Positions 7,956 through 16,880 of a stretch of DNA of 64,000 nucleotides are shown piece by piece. Numbering within the stretch: the first letter of the stretch is position 1; each line of letters opens with the position of its first letter. Source of the DNA: Diaphorobacter sp. HDW4B (GTDB lineage: Bacteria > Pseudomonadota > Gammaproteobacteria > Burkholderiales > Burkholderiaceae_C); assembly GCF_011305535.1 (NCBI RefSeq), contig NZ_CP049905.1, positions 2,242,001-2,306,000 on the forward strand, in the 5' to 3' direction. Made by a program: the position numbers and the translations under genes. The notes beneath the pieces are model-generated. The model searched no databases, was not told the DNA's origin, and saw only the letters and a list, made by a program, of their open reading frames with translations.

Positions 7956-8939
7956 ATGTCCACTTCCTTCAAGAACTTCACCCGCCGCGCGATGACTCTG
8001 GCAGTCGGTGCAATTGCCTTCGGCGCAGCCACCAGCTCTTTTGCAGCCTGGCCCAACGACAAGCCCATCGAACTCATCGTCGGCTTCGCGGCGGGCGGCG
8101 GAACGGACATCACGGCCCGCACGGTGGCCCAATTCCTCACCACCAAGACCGGCGCACGCGTCGTCGTGGTCAACAAGGTGGGCGCTTCGGGCGAGATCGG
8201 CCTGTCCTACGTGGCCAAGGCCAAGGCCGACGGCTACACGCTGGGCATGACCAACATGCCGGGCCTCGTCACGCTGCCCATCGAACGTCTGGGCAAGGGC
8301 CAGTTCTCGGCCGGTGATTTCAGCTACATCGCCAACATGGTTCGCGATCCGAGCGCGTTCAGCGTGCTGGCGTCGAGCAAGTACAAGAACCTGAACGATC
8401 TGGTCGCCGATGCCAAGACGCGTCCCGGTGAGATCACCTACGGCTCCACCGGCGTGGGCACGGACGACCACCTCGCGATGGTGCTGTTCCAGCGCCTGAC
8501 GGGCGTGAAGTTCAACCACATTCCCTACAACGGCGCGGGTCCGCTGCGTACCGCCGTGCTGGGCGATCAGGTGGTGATCGGCGGCATGAATCTGGGCGAA
8601 GTGATGCCGTTCCGCGAGAAGGTGCGCATCCTCGGCCAAGCCAGCCCCGAGCGCGCCAAGCTCGCACCCGATGTGCCGAGCTTCAAGGAGCAAGGCGTGA
8701 ATCTGGTATTCAACTCCGAACGCGGCGTGGTCGCGCCCAAGGGCATTCCGGACGACGTGAAGACCAAGCTGACCGCCGCGCTGCGCGACATCGCCAACGA
8801 TCCGGATTTCCAAAAGCAGATGGTCAATCAGTTCACCGAAATGGACTACCTCGAAGGGGATGCCTGGAAGGCGCGCCTGGACAAGCAGACCGAAGGTTTC
8901 AAAACCATCTGGGCCGAATCTCCTTGGTCGGATAAGTAA
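7956..8939 (+). CDS. Tripartite tricarboxylate transporter (Bug/TctC) substrate-binding protein
   Basis: A 327-residue periplasmic receptor of the Bug family, which is greatly expanded in Burkholderiales and binds small carboxylates or aromatic acids. A signal peptide (about residues 1-31, ending SSFAAW) precedes the family pattern WPNDKPIELIVGFAAGGGTDITART, YVAKAKADGYTLGM, ITYGSTGVGTDDHLAMVLFQ and FNHIPYNGAGPLRTAVLGDQVVIGG. The start has AAAGGAGA 5-6 bases upstream. No TctA/TctB membrane subunits are in the window, the usual situation for orphan Bug genes. Its position after two dehydrogenases suggests it captures the substrate they degrade. Confidence 0.93.
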   Translation: MSTSFKNFTRRAMTLAVGAIAFGAATSSFAAWPNDKPIELIVGFAAGGGTDITARTVAQFLTTKTGARVVVVNKVGASGEIGLSYVAKAKADGYTLGMTNMPGLVTLPIERLGKGQFSAGDFSYIANMVRDPSAFSVLASSKYKNLNDLVADAKTRPGEITYGSTGVGTDDHLAMVLFQRLTGVKFNHIPYNGAGPLRTAVLGDQVVIGGMNLGEVMPFREKVRILGQASPERAKLAPDVPSFKEQGVNLVFNSERGVVAPKGIPDDVKTKLTAALRDIANDPDFQKQMVNQFTEMDYLEGDAWKARLDKQTEGFKTIWAESPWSDK

Positions 8940-8960
8940 GCTGTTTCTTGAGGCTTGTTG

Positions 8961-9126
8961 CGAAGCCTTGCGGCTTCGATGAGTCCATCGTGCTGAGGCG
9001 GCGAGACGGGGCCTGATCCTTCGTTGTGCCGCCTTGCCGTACGAGAGTACTGTCTGCGTTGGCAGCGCCTCGTCTCAGGCCCCGTCTCGCCGTTGTGGCT
9101 ACCAGTTCCAGCGCAGCGGATGCTGC
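8961..9126 (-). repeat. Structured intergenic repeat, copy C
   Basis: Minus-strand copy lying just past the stop of the Bug gene. The outer stem is ACGGGGCCTGA/TCAGGCCCCGT (arms 9006-9016 and 9075-9085), with a middle stem TGCC/GGCA and inner GTAC-TCTC-GTAC. The 3' hairpin CGAAGCC-GCAA-GGCTTCG (8961-8978) and a leading GCAGC/GCTGC hairpin (9113-9126) match copy B in placement. It is closely similar to copy B over its whole length, with paired changes in the stems. Confidence 0.8.
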
Positions 9127-9181
9127 TTGTACCCGCTGTTTCAATGCGGGGAGGTGGGGGTTGTCCTTCGCTTCTTGCTTG

Positions 9182-10081
9182 TCATGGCGTTGCGCCCAGA
9201 TGCGTGAGCAGACTGCGCATCGGCGGCGAGAGCTGTGACCAGTCGCGCCAGCACAGGCACAGATGGCGCTGAGCCCAGTCGTCCGTGAGTGGAATGATCT
9301 GGCAGGGGTGCTGGCGTTTGTAGCGCCGCGCGACGCCTATCGGCAATATGCCCACGCCGATGCCATGCGCGACCATTTCGCAGACGCCTTCGAAAGTCTT
9401 CATGCGGATGCGCAGCGCGATGTCGCGGCCCACGCGCCTTGCGTGCTCGGCGATGTGGTCCTGCAGCGCGTTGCCGCTGGTCAGGCCCACGAACTGCTCG
9501 TTCAACAGCTCGTTGAAGGTCACCGATTTGCGGCCCTCCGTCACCAATGGGTGTGAGAGCGGCGCGATCAACACCAGATGGTCCTTGACCACCGGCTGGA
9601 TGTGGATGTCGAACTCGCTTTTCTTGACCACGTCGGAGACGATGCCCGCCTCGATCAGCCCCGAGGCAATGGCACTGGCGATTTCCGAGCTGGTGCGCTC
9701 CTTCAGATCGACGCGCAGGCGCGGTCTGGTTGCCAGCCACGGTGCGAGCTGGCGCGGCAGGTATTCGGTCAACGCCACCGTGCTGGCATAGAACACCAGC
9801 GTGCCGCGCGAGCCTTTGGCGAAATCGCTGAGCTCGCTTCGGAGCAGTTCCTGCTGCTGCAGGATGCGCCTTGCGTGGTGCGCAAGCGCCTCGCCCGCTT
9901 CGGTGGTGACGACGCCGCGCGGCCTGCGTTCGAGCAGTTGCACGCCCGCGTCTTCCTCGATGCTGCGCAGCCGCTCGCTCGCGGATGCGAGTGCCAGATG
10001 CGCGCGCGCCGCGCCCTGGGTGATGCTGCCGGCATCCACCACGCAGAGAAACAGGCGAAGGTCAGACAGATCAAGACGCAT
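9182..10081 (-). CDS. LysR-family transcriptional regulator
   Basis: A 299-residue LysR-type regulator. The N-terminal winged helix-turn-helix (DLRLFLCVVDAGSITQGAARAHLALASASERLRSIEEDAGVQLLERRPRGVVTT) is followed by a periplasmic-binding-like effector domain (YLPRQLAPWLATRPRLRVDLKE, IQPVVKDHLVLIAPLSHPL, MVAHGIGVGILPIGVARRY). The ATG at 10081 is chosen because AAAGAG lies 8 bases before it and the upstream extension has no LysR features. It is convergent with the dehydrogenase/Bug block and divergent from the Sel1-like gene. It may regulate either neighbour; the inducer is unknown. Confidence 0.9.
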   Translation of the reverse strand: MRLDLSDLRLFLCVVDAGSITQGAARAHLALASASERLRSIEEDAGVQLLERRPRGVVTTEAGEALAHHARRILQQQELLRSELSDFAKGSRGTLVFYASTVALTEYLPRQLAPWLATRPRLRVDLKERTSSEIASAIASGLIEAGIVSDVVKKSEFDIHIQPVVKDHLVLIAPLSHPLVTEGRKSVTFNELLNEQFVGLTSGNALQDHIAEHARRVGRDIALRIRMKTFEGVCEMVAHGIGVGILPIGVARRYKRQHPCQIIPLTDDWAQRHLCLCWRDWSQLSPPMRSLLTHLGATP

Positions 10082-10228
10082 GGCGATGGCTCTTTCGGTG
10101 CAGTGGCAAAGCGGGCGCGCAAGCCTTCGGTTGAACCGAAGCCTCGCAGCAAACAACCGCATTGTGCCAAGCGCGGCCCGGCGGTTCAATGCAAGCCTGT
10201 TCTTAGCCAACCGATGAAGGAAGCCGCC

Positions 10229-10675
10229 ATGCCAAATGCCAACCACGCCCGCCACTCCAGCCAGCTCTCGACCCACCCCACCGGATCGCATCTGATTCTG
10301 CTCGGCCTGTGCGTTGTGCTCGCGCTGGCGCGTGGCGCATCGCTCATGGGGGATGCGCACGCGGCGACCCTTGGCGATCAGGCGCAGCACTCGCCGGAAC
10401 AGGTCTACCAGATGGCGCTCGAAGCGCGCACGGAGCGCGACTACCCCGCCATGCTGCAGTGGCTGCGCGAGGCGGGCCACGCGGGCGACATGCGCGCGCA
10501 GGAGCTGCTGGCCAGCGTGCTGATCGGCGGGCCAAGCCTCTACGGCCCAGCCATCGCCGCTGATCCTTGCGAGGCCAGCCAATGGGCGCAGCGTTCTGCC
10601 GCGCAAGGCAGCGAAGTCGGCAAGCACCAACGTACTTTGCTCAATGGATTTCGCGCCGATTGCCTGAAAGGTTGA
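10229..10675 (+). CDS. Small exported protein with Sel1/TPR-like helices
   Basis: A 148-residue protein of unknown function. After a polar N-terminus there is one hydrophobic segment (LILLGLCVVLALARGASLM, about 25-43) that could be an uncleaved signal anchor or signal peptide. The mature part reads as helical repeats of Sel1 type (EQVYQMALEARTERDYPAMLQWLREAGHAGDMRAQELLASVLIGG, then ASQWAQRSAAQGSEVGKHQRTLL). The ATG at 10229 follows AAGGAAG, and an in-frame ATG at 10214 is possible. It is divergent from the LysR gene, and the upstream ORF extension is antisense to that gene and was ignored. Confidence 0.65.
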   Translation: MPNANHARHSSQLSTHPTGSHLILLGLCVVLALARGASLMGDAHAATLGDQAQHSPEQVYQMALEARTERDYPAMLQWLREAGHAGDMRAQELLASVLIGGPSLYGPAIAADPCEASQWAQRSAAQGSEVGKHQRTLLNGFRADCLKG

Positions 10676-10854
10676 AGACGAACGGGAGGCATAGGGGCAA
10701 TCCCGCCGCAAAATCACCCGTTTAAGTGATATGCAAGCCGCTTGGCTTGTCCTAGGATCGGCGGCGACATCATTTGCCAAAGCCTTGTTTTGAACGCTCG
10801 ATCCCTCACTTCTCGCTCTGCCGACGACCGCCCGAACGCCCCGGGAGCCACGCG

Positions 10855-12753
10855 GTGACGTGCTGGCTGCGCCGCTGGCTGACCCTGTGCCTGCTAATGC
10901 TGGCGGGGATGTGTGCGCCCGCTTTGGCGAACGAAACCTGCACGCCACGCATCCTGGATGTCGAGGTCGCCAAGGCTCCCGGCGACGGCAGCGCCCGCCC
11001 CACCGAAGGCTGGATCAAAACCAAACTGCCCGATGCGATGAACCGGCACTGGCCGGGCTACGACGGATCGGGCTGGTATCGCGTGGACTTCGACGCGTCT
11101 GCCTGCACGGTGCCTGTGGCGCTGGGCATCGACGGCATCAGCGTGGCGGGCGCGGTCTACCTCAACGACGATCTGTTGTGGCGCGACAAGTCGCTGGTCG
11201 AGCCGCTGTCGCGCAGCTGGAATATTCCGCGTTGGTGGGTGCTGCCGGCGACCTCGCTGCACGCGGGGGTGAATTCGGTGTGGATTCGCGCCGTCGCGGT
11301 GTCGGGCATCTGGTCGGGTGTGAGCGCGCTGCGGCTCGCTGACGAGGCCACGGTGCGTGCGCAGTTCGAGCATGCGCAATGGCACCAGCGCACCATCTAT
11401 TTCATCAACGCCGTGCTGTGCGGCATGGCGGGCGTGCTGTTCACGCTGGTCTGGCTGCTGCGCCGCAAGGAGCCCGCCTATGGCTGGTTTGCGCTGATGT
11501 CGCTGGCCTGGCTGGCCTACCTCACCACCTATCTGGCCGAATCGCCCTGGCCGTTTGCCGATTCGATGATGCGCTCGCGGGCCTCGATGGTGGCGCTGAT
11601 CGTCTACGTGCTGGGCGCGTGCCTGTTCACCTTCCGCTACGGCGGGCAGCGCATGGCATGGATCGAACGCGCGCTGTGGGCGCTGGCGGGCATCGGTTCG
11701 CTGGCGTCGCTGCTGGCGCCCAAGGCCGTCGCCGGTGCCTGGTGGGGCATGGTCTGGCAGGTGGCGATGGCGGTGTTTCTGCTCAACGCGCTGCAATTCC
11801 AGTGGCATGTCTGGCACGGCCCACGCGAGCGGCCGCGCAGACGCCGCGACATGCTGCTGGCGCTGGTCTGGCTGGTGTTCGTGGTGGTGGCGCTGCACGA
11901 TCTGAGCGGCATGCTCGGCTTCTGGGAGGTGGCGCGCAACTGGGCGGCGATGAGCGGGCCGCTGATCATCGCGCTCATCATGCTGGTGCTCGGCTCGCAA
12001 CTGGTGCAGGAGATGCGCAGCGTCGAGCGCTTCAACCACGCGCTGGCCGACGGCATTGCCAACGCGCGCGCCGAGCTGGCCATTGCCCATGAGCGCGAGC
12101 ACCAACAGTCCCTGCACAACACCAAGCTGCAGGAGCGCATCCGCATCGCGCACGAACTGCACGATGGCCTCGGCGCGAGTCTGGTGCGCGGCATGGCGCT
12201 GGTCGAACAGGCCGACGCGCCACTGCCCAACCAGCGCGTGCTCTCTCTGCTCAAGACGCTGCGCGATGATCTGCGCCAGATGATCGACTACAGTACCAGC
12301 TCCACAGCCGCAGTGCCCGATTCACCCGTGCAATGGGCCGCGCCGCTGCGCCACCGCTTCACGCGCATCCTCGATGAGCTGGATGTGGAAAGCGAATGGA
12401 ACATCGCAGAGCACTGGCAGGACGAGCAGTTGCGACCCAACGCGCTGCAAAGCCTGAATCTCATTCGGCTGGCCGAAGAGGCGCTCACCAACGTCATCAA
12501 GCACAGCCGCGCCACCAAGGTGCGGGTGAGCTGCGAGCAGCCATCGCCCGCGCGCTTCATCGTGCGGGTGGAGGACAACGGCATCGGCTTTGATGTGCAG
12601 ACCGTGCAGCAGACCAGTCTGAACGTCGGCATGCGCAGCATGACGGCGCGGGCCGCACGCATCGCAGGCAAGCTGAAGGTGGAGTCAGGCGCTTGCGGAA
12701 CGGCGGTCGCCGTCGAGGTCACGCTGGAGCGCCCGCAACCCATTTCCGTTTGA
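10855..12753 (+). CDS. Orphan sensor histidine kinase (7TMR-DISM-like, NarX/HisKA_3 type)
   Basis: A membrane sensor kinase of 632 residues. The start is taken as GTG 10855, which has GGGAG 7 bases upstream and gives a good signal peptide (WLTLCLLMLAGMCAPALA); a TTG at 10774 is the longer alternative. The periplasmic part (about 25-180) resembles a beta-sandwich 7TMR sensing domain (YRVDFDASACTVPVALGIDGISVAGAVYLND). About seven transmembrane helices follow (roughly 185-390), then a coiled linker, the phosphoacceptor H-box HELHDGLGASL (H436), the N-box EEALTNVIKHSRAT and the G-box DNGIGFD. No response regulator is adjacent, so its partner must be elsewhere. Confidence 0.88.
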   Translation: MTCWLRRWLTLCLLMLAGMCAPALANETCTPRILDVEVAKAPGDGSARPTEGWIKTKLPDAMNRHWPGYDGSGWYRVDFDASACTVPVALGIDGISVAGAVYLNDDLLWRDKSLVEPLSRSWNIPRWWVLPATSLHAGVNSVWIRAVAVSGIWSGVSALRLADEATVRAQFEHAQWHQRTIYFINAVLCGMAGVLFTLVWLLRRKEPAYGWFALMSLAWLAYLTTYLAESPWPFADSMMRSRASMVALIVYVLGACLFTFRYGGQRMAWIERALWALAGIGSLASLLAPKAVAGAWWGMVWQVAMAVFLLNALQFQWHVWHGPRERPRRRRDMLLALVWLVFVVVALHDLSGMLGFWEVARNWAAMSGPLIIALIMLVLGSQLVQEMRSVERFNHALADGIANARAELAIAHEREHQQSLHNTKLQERIRIAHELHDGLGASLVRGMALVEQADAPLPNQRVLSLLKTLRDDLRQMIDYSTSSTAAVPDSPVQWAAPLRHRFTRILDELDVESEWNIAEHWQDEQLRPNALQSLNLIRLAEEALTNVIKHSRATKVRVSCEQPSPARFIVRVEDNGIGFDVQTVQQTSLNVGMRSMTARAARIAGKLKVESGACGTAVAVEVTLERPQPISV

Positions 12754-12768
12754 TGCCCCAAGGCGTGC

Positions 12769-13464
12769 TCAGAACAGCAGCGTGCGCACCCAGGGCGCTG
12801 CCAGCACGTTCACCGCACCGGCAATCATCATCACGAGCGAGGCCACCACGGCCTGCGACTCACCGAACTGGCGGGCCTTCGCAACACCCGCGCCGTGCGC
12901 TGCGCCGCCGAAGATCGACCCCGTGGCGAGCTTGCTGCGCACGCGCGGCAGCAGACGCAAAATGGTCTCGCCCATGAGCATGCCGCTCACGCCGGTCAGC
13001 AGCACGAACAGCGCGGCCAGATCGGTGGAGCCACCAAGCACGCGTTCGGCCTCGATGGCGAACGGGGTGGTGATCGAGCGCACGGCCAGGCCCTTCTGCA
13101 GTTCTTCGGACAGGCCAAACCATTGCGCGAACATCACGGTGGTGCCGATGGACACGACGCTCGCGACCACCACGCCAGTGGCGATCGACATCCAGTGCTT
13201 CTTCATCATCACGCGGTTTTCATACAGCGGCAGCGCGAACGCCACGGTGGTGGGGCCCAGCAGCCACACCAGCCAGTGCGTCTGCGCGATGTATTGCGGG
13301 TAGCTCACATGCGTGGCCAGCGCCAGCGCGATCAGCACGATGGGGGTGGCCACGATGGGCATGAACAGCGGATGTGGATGGCTGCGATACAGGCGCTTGT
13401 TGGCCCAGTAGCAACCGAGGGTGGCGAGCAGCGAAAGCACGCCGATCATTTCATTGGAGATCAT
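12769..13464 (-). CDS. lrgB: LrgB/CidB-family membrane protein
   Basis: A 231-residue polytopic inner-membrane protein of the LrgB/CidB family, thought to work with LrgA/CidA-like small holin-type proteins in murein hydrolase control, cell lysis or small-metabolite (pyruvate, glycolate) export. Family signatures are LLGPTTVAFALPLYENR, RSITTPFAIEAERVLGG and IFGGAAHGAGVAKARQFGESQAVVASLVMMIAGAVNVLAAP. It lies 6 bases after the lrgA-like gene and is certainly cotranscribed with it. It is convergent with the sensor kinase, the stops being 15 bases apart. Confidence 0.9.
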   Translation of the reverse strand: MISNEMIGVLSLLATLGCYWANKRLYRSHPHPLFMPIVATPIVLIALALATHVSYPQYIAQTHWLVWLLGPTTVAFALPLYENRVMMKKHWMSIATGVVVASVVSIGTTVMFAQWFGLSEELQKGLAVRSITTPFAIEAERVLGGSTDLAALFVLLTGVSGMLMGETILRLLPRVRSKLATGSIFGGAAHGAGVAKARQFGESQAVVASLVMMIAGAVNVLAAPWVRTLLF

Positions 13465-13470
13465 GACGAC

Positions 13471-13926
13471 TCACTCCTTGTGCGACGAACGGCAGAGGCG
13501 ACGATGCGCCAGCCACAGCTCGAAGCGGTAGACGCGGTCCACGGCCAGCGCCGTCACCACCATCACGCAGGCGGTGCTGGCGATGATCACGGCCAGAATG
13601 CGCAGGCCCTGATGGCGCACCAGATCGCCGTATTCGGTCACCACCAGCATGGCGGGCACGAAGAACAGCAACATCTCGGCGAGCAGCCAGTTGGTGCCGC
13701 CCTTGAGCCACTGCACCTTCACCAGCCCCGTGAACAGCCCCACGGCCAGCAGCGCAAAACCGATCATCCCGGCCGGCATGCTCCAGCCGAAATGCCGACG
13801 CGCCACATCCATGGCAACCCAGATGCTGCAGAGCAAAACCACCTGCACGACCACTTTGAGGCCCTGCTTGAAGGCGCCGAGCAGCACGGGGGCTCGATCC
13901 ATGGCGACGGAAGATTTGAATGACAT
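13471..13926 (-). CDS. lrgA: LrgA/CidA-family holin-like protein
   Basis: A 151-residue small membrane protein with four hydrophobic segments and the CidA/LrgA family pattern MPAGMIGFALLAVGLFTGLVKVQWLKGGTNWLLAEMLLFFVPAMLVVTEYGDL. The unusually long, basic C-terminus (RFELWLAHRRLCRSSHKE) probably faces the cytoplasm. It is the first gene of the lrgA-lrgB pair and is divergent from a LysR gene, the arrangement typical of cidAB-cidR loci. Whether this pair works in lysis or metabolite transport cannot be decided here. Confidence 0.87.
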   Translation of the reverse strand: MSFKSSVAMDRAPVLLGAFKQGLKVVVQVVLLCSIWVAMDVARRHFGWSMPAGMIGFALLAVGLFTGLVKVQWLKGGTNWLLAEMLLFFVPAMLVVTEYGDLVRHQGLRILAVIIASTACVMVVTALAVDRVYRFELWLAHRRLCRSSHKE

Positions 13927-13968
13927 GGAACGAAGTCTAGGGTTTTCACCTACATTCGTAAAATGAAT

Positions 13969-14000
13969 TATTCTTATTTTTTCGATTCCATTTCAGAATA
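13969..14000. promoter_or_regulatory. AT-rich divergent promoter with inverted repeat (lrgA / lysR)
   Basis: TATTCT (13969-13974) and AGAATA (13995-14000) form an inverted repeat with a 20-base T-rich spacer in the 98-base gap between lrgA and the LysR gene. The placement fits a LysR-type binding region controlling both genes. The evidence is weak. Confidence 0.3.
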
Positions 14001-14024
14001 CTTCAAGAATAGAAAAGCAAAATC

Positions 14025-14933
14025 ATGGACTTGCGAGCCCTGCGCTACTTCGTCGAGGTCGTCCGACAAAACGGATTCACCCGTGCTGCCAACGTGCTGC
14101 ACGTCACCCAACCCACGATCAGCAAGATGGTCAAAGCACTGGAGGACGAGCTGGGCGGCCCGCTGCTGCAGCGCGAAGGCCGCGCGGTGCGGCTGACGGA
14201 CGCGGGCAAGGTGGTCTACGAACGCGGCCTCGTGCTGCTCGATGAAGCCAAGCTGCTGCGCCAGGAAGTGGCCGAGGTCGACGGCATTGCGCGCGGCGAA
14301 CTCACCGTGGGCATCATGCCGACGGCGGGGCACTACATGGCGCCGGTCATCGCGCTGTTCCAGAAGCGCCATCCGGGCGTGACGCTGCAGGTGGACGAGC
14401 AAGGCGCACGCGCCCAGCGACAGGCGCTGCTCGACGGCAAGCTCGACATGACGCTGGGCCTCATCACCCAGCCCGACCCCGAACTCGAAACCATGACCAT
14501 CGCGCGCCAGACCACCCGCGTGGCCATGGCCGCGCACCGCGTGCAGGACGCGAACATGCCCGTGCGCTGGCGCGACCTCAAGGACCTGCCGTTCGTGCTC
14601 TACGCCTCGGGCTTCGCACTGCATCAGGCCGTGCTCGACCACTGCGAGGCCGCAGGCTTCACGCCTCAGATCCGCCTGCAATCGCGCTACTGGGACTTCA
14701 TCGGCGACCTCGTCGCGCAGGACGTCGGCATCGCCGTGATGTTCGAGCACGTCATCGCCCGCTACGACCCCGCCAACGTCGCCAGCCGCCCGCTGATCGA
14801 GCCGGCGCTCGGCTGGGACGTGGTGGTCATGTGGCGACGCGGCTACATGTCACGCGCGGCGCGGGCCTGGCTGGAGTGCGTGCGGGAGGTGTATCCGGCA
14901 CACGCAGCAGGCGGATCTACTGGCATTCAGTAG
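14025..14933 (+). CDS. LysR-family regulator, CidR-like, divergent from lrgAB
   Basis: A 302-residue LysR-type activator. The DNA-binding domain (MDLRALRYFVEVVRQNGFTRAANVLHVTQPTISKMVKALEDELGGPLLQREGRAVRLTDAG) is strongly conserved with CidR/CynR-like proteins. The effector domain begins about residue 90 (GELTVGIMPTAGHYMAPVIALFQKRHPGV). Its divergent placement next to lrgAB matches characterised cid operons where CidR responds to acetate or weak acid metabolism, so it most likely controls that pair. The C-terminus is Gly/Ala-rich and overlaps the next minus-strand gene by 7 bases. Confidence 0.9.
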   Translation: MDLRALRYFVEVVRQNGFTRAANVLHVTQPTISKMVKALEDELGGPLLQREGRAVRLTDAGKVVYERGLVLLDEAKLLRQEVAEVDGIARGELTVGIMPTAGHYMAPVIALFQKRHPGVTLQVDEQGARAQRQALLDGKLDMTLGLITQPDPELETMTIARQTTRVAMAAHRVQDANMPVRWRDLKDLPFVLYASGFALHQAVLDHCEAAGFTPQIRLQSRYWDFIGDLVAQDVGIAVMFEHVIARYDPANVASRPLIEPALGWDVVVMWRRGYMSRAARAWLECVREVYPAHAAGGSTGIQ

Positions 14934-15655
14934 TCGAACGAGGTGCCCTTCTGCATCTTGAAACCCCACTTGTTGGCTTCTCCGCCGGAGGCATTCACTT
15001 GGCCATTCGCATCGAGTTGTGCATTGAACTCGAAGCTGCCCTTGCACACGTCCTCCGAGTGGTCCCGCCAGGCGGGGTGTCTGACACGCGCGGTGTTGCA
15101 AGAGCAGGAAAAGTTGCGATACGCGGACCTTTGCACGTAGTCCTCGACCATGCTCCGAGTCTTCTGACACGATCCGCGTCCGGCCACATCCATGATCCAG
15201 TGGCGAAAATACACTTTCTCCCATAGGCGCTCCTGAGCCTCCTTCTCCTTGCGAAGTTGCTCCTCGGCAGCCGCCTTTCGCTCCACCTCTTTGGTCGCAT
15301 CGCGCTGCCGCTTCTCGATGGCATTGAGTTGCTCCATGGCCTGCGTGTAGTACTTGCCCTGCTCGCCATAGGTACTGAGGTAGCTGAGCAGACGCTCCTT
15401 CGCACGTTCATGCTCGCCCGCTTCTCCCAGCGCATTGCCAAAGGAAAAGCCGAACACCTCGGGCAAAGGGCCGTAGCCGGTCGCTTCCACGGCTTCGAAG
15501 GCCCGAACGGCTTCTTTCCAGTCCCCATCGCGCATCGACTGACTGGCCGCCATCATCTGGCGTTCTGCCTCCATCTTGGGCGGAAGCGGGCTCTGCGCCT
15601 GCGCAGTCTGCAAAAGGCACAGCGCGATCATCCCTGCCACAAATCTTTGACGCAT
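14927..15655 (-). CDS. Exported protein with coiled coil, unknown function
   Basis: A 242-residue secreted protein not assigned to a family. A signal peptide (FVAGMIALCLLQTAQAQ) ends near residue 21. Helical TPR-like sequence follows (AASQSMRDGDWKEAVRAFEAVEATGYG, GEAGEHERAKERLLSYLSTYGEQGKYYTQAMEQLNAIEKRQ), then a highly charged coiled coil (about 105-135) and a cysteine-containing C-terminal part (SCQKTRSM, FSCSCNTARVRHPAWRDH). The ATG at 15655 is used since GGAG lies 6 bases upstream. It starts 19 bases after the stop of the preceding gene, so the two form an operon and may act together in the envelope. Confidence 0.7.
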   Translation of the reverse strand: MRQRFVAGMIALCLLQTAQAQSPLPPKMEAERQMMAASQSMRDGDWKEAVRAFEAVEATGYGPLPEVFGFSFGNALGEAGEHERAKERLLSYLSTYGEQGKYYTQAMEQLNAIEKRQRDATKEVERKAAAEEQLRKEKEAQERLWEKVYFRHWIMDVAGRGSCQKTRSMVEDYVQRSAYRNFSCSCNTARVRHPAWRDHSEDVCKGSFEFNAQLDANGQVNASGGEANKWGFKMQKGTSFDY

Positions 15656-15674
15656 TTCGTTCTCCGTTTGAACT

Positions 15675-16880
15675 TCACTCATTGCCGATACTGATTTCCA
15701 GAGCGGTGGATTTCTGCCCACCCGCCGTGACGAATCGCCGCGTCTCCACCAAGCGCTCATCCTTGTAGACCGTGAGTACGCCGGGAATGTCGGGCTGGCC
15801 GCTGTAGTTGACGACGCTGAAACGGTAGTTGCCCTTGGGCGATGTGGGCGGAATGGAGATGTTTTCCGGGTTCACGCCGCGAACATCGTCGATATCCAGA
15901 GAGCACTCGTTGGCGATGCTCCGGCGGCTGTGCATGCAGTGAGCACCGGAGGGCGTCAGTACATGCAGGTCGAGGTCTGCGCGCCCCTGCCATGTGAGCG
16001 TGGCCATCAGCGCCTGCGGCTGAATCCTGGCGTCGATGGAGACTTCACTGCACGCCTGCGCATGGCACACCTTCACTGTGTTCGGCCCGGCCGCCGTGAC
16101 GAGCCGGACTTGAAATTTTCCGCTCGCATCACTGGTGATTCGCTGTTGTGTTCCATTGAAATGCACCGTCAATTCGACGTTGCGCAAAACGCCTTGCGTG
16201 TTGCCCACCACATCCACCACGCGCGCCATGACCTGCTGGCGCGGCTGCGGCGACGTGATGCGGATGGGTTGCTTGAGCATTTCAGCCCTCTGCACCTCGA
16301 ACTGCTCGAGGGGATTGCGCGCTGCAGCCGCGCCTTTCTCCTCGCCGGATGGTGGCTTGTACAGTCCCTCCAGCGCCGCTGAGCCGGGGCTGGCTGACTC
16401 CGTGCCTGCCGACGACCCCTTCCCCCTTCGATTCGGGTCCGTTTTGTCCAACTTTTCAGCCTTGCCGGACTTGGCGTCTTTCGGCGGTTTCTCCTCTTTT
16501 TCCGGCTTGGCTGCCGCACCATCCCTGGAAATGCAGGAATAGCTGACCTGGGTGATCTCGCAGCGATATTCGCCGGACGTTCCACACTGCTTGCATTGTT
16601 GATAACCGGGAATGCGCAGTTCGCCCAACCGCCAACCCGAGCCCATGGCGGTGCAGGCCTCGTTCGCATTGTTTTCGGCGGCAATCGCGGCCAGCTCCAA
16701 TGCGTAGTCACGCGAAAAACAGGCTTGCGTCCTGCCCACGACAACCACCGGGGTCTCCGCAGCACGCACGGCATCCATGCCCATGCTGCACCAGGCCAGC
16801 AGCGCCATCACGCACCATCGCAATCTGCTCGCACTCCAGAATGGCTGGGCACGCCAGACCGCAGTCGCTGTCCACTTCAC
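15675..16880 (-). CDS. Exported YfaP-like (DUF2135-type) beta-sandwich protein, unknown function
   Basis: A 401-residue envelope protein. The GTG at 16880 follows AGAGGA by 6 bases and yields a signal peptide ending AVRAAE. A cysteine-rich N-terminal region (ACFSRDY, CTAMGSGW, CKQCGTSGEYRCEI, YSCISRD) is followed by a Lys/Glu/Pro-rich linker (about 120-180). An Ig-like module (ITSPQPRQQVMARVVDVVGNTQGVLRNVELTVHFNG) comes next, and then a C-terminal domain DLDLHVLTPSGAHCMHSRR with GNYRFSVVNYSG, resembling the YfaP/DUF2135 domain of von Willebrand-associated secreted proteins. It is followed at 19 bases by the coiled-coil protein gene. Its role is unknown. Confidence 0.7.
   Translation of the reverse strand: MKWTATAVWRAQPFWSASRLRWCVMALLAWCSMGMDAVRAAETPVVVVGRTQACFSRDYALELAAIAAENNANEACTAMGSGWRLGELRIPGYQQCKQCGTSGEYRCEITQVSYSCISRDGAAAKPEKEEKPPKDAKSGKAEKLDKTDPNRRGKGSSAGTESASPGSAALEGLYKPPSGEEKGAAAARNPLEQFEVQRAEMLKQPIRITSPQPRQQVMARVVDVVGNTQGVLRNVELTVHFNGTQQRITSDASGKFQVRLVTAAGPNTVKVCHAQACSEVSIDARIQPQALMATLTWQGRADLDLHVLTPSGAHCMHSRRSIANECSLDIDDVRGVNPENISIPPTSPKGNYRFSVVNYSGQPDIPGVLTVYKDERLVETRRFVTAGGQKSTALEISIGNE

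Noticed and set aside
7956-8939. Idea that the Bug gene was part of a complete tripartite carboxylate transporter
   Set aside because: No TctA- or TctB-like membrane proteins are encoded anywhere near either Bug gene in this window.
8899-9272. Reading frames across the structured repeat giving peptides with LAVREYCLR
   Set aside because: The same peptide appears wherever the repeat core is read in that frame, while the stems vary by paired changes. The conservation is of RNA pairing, not protein.
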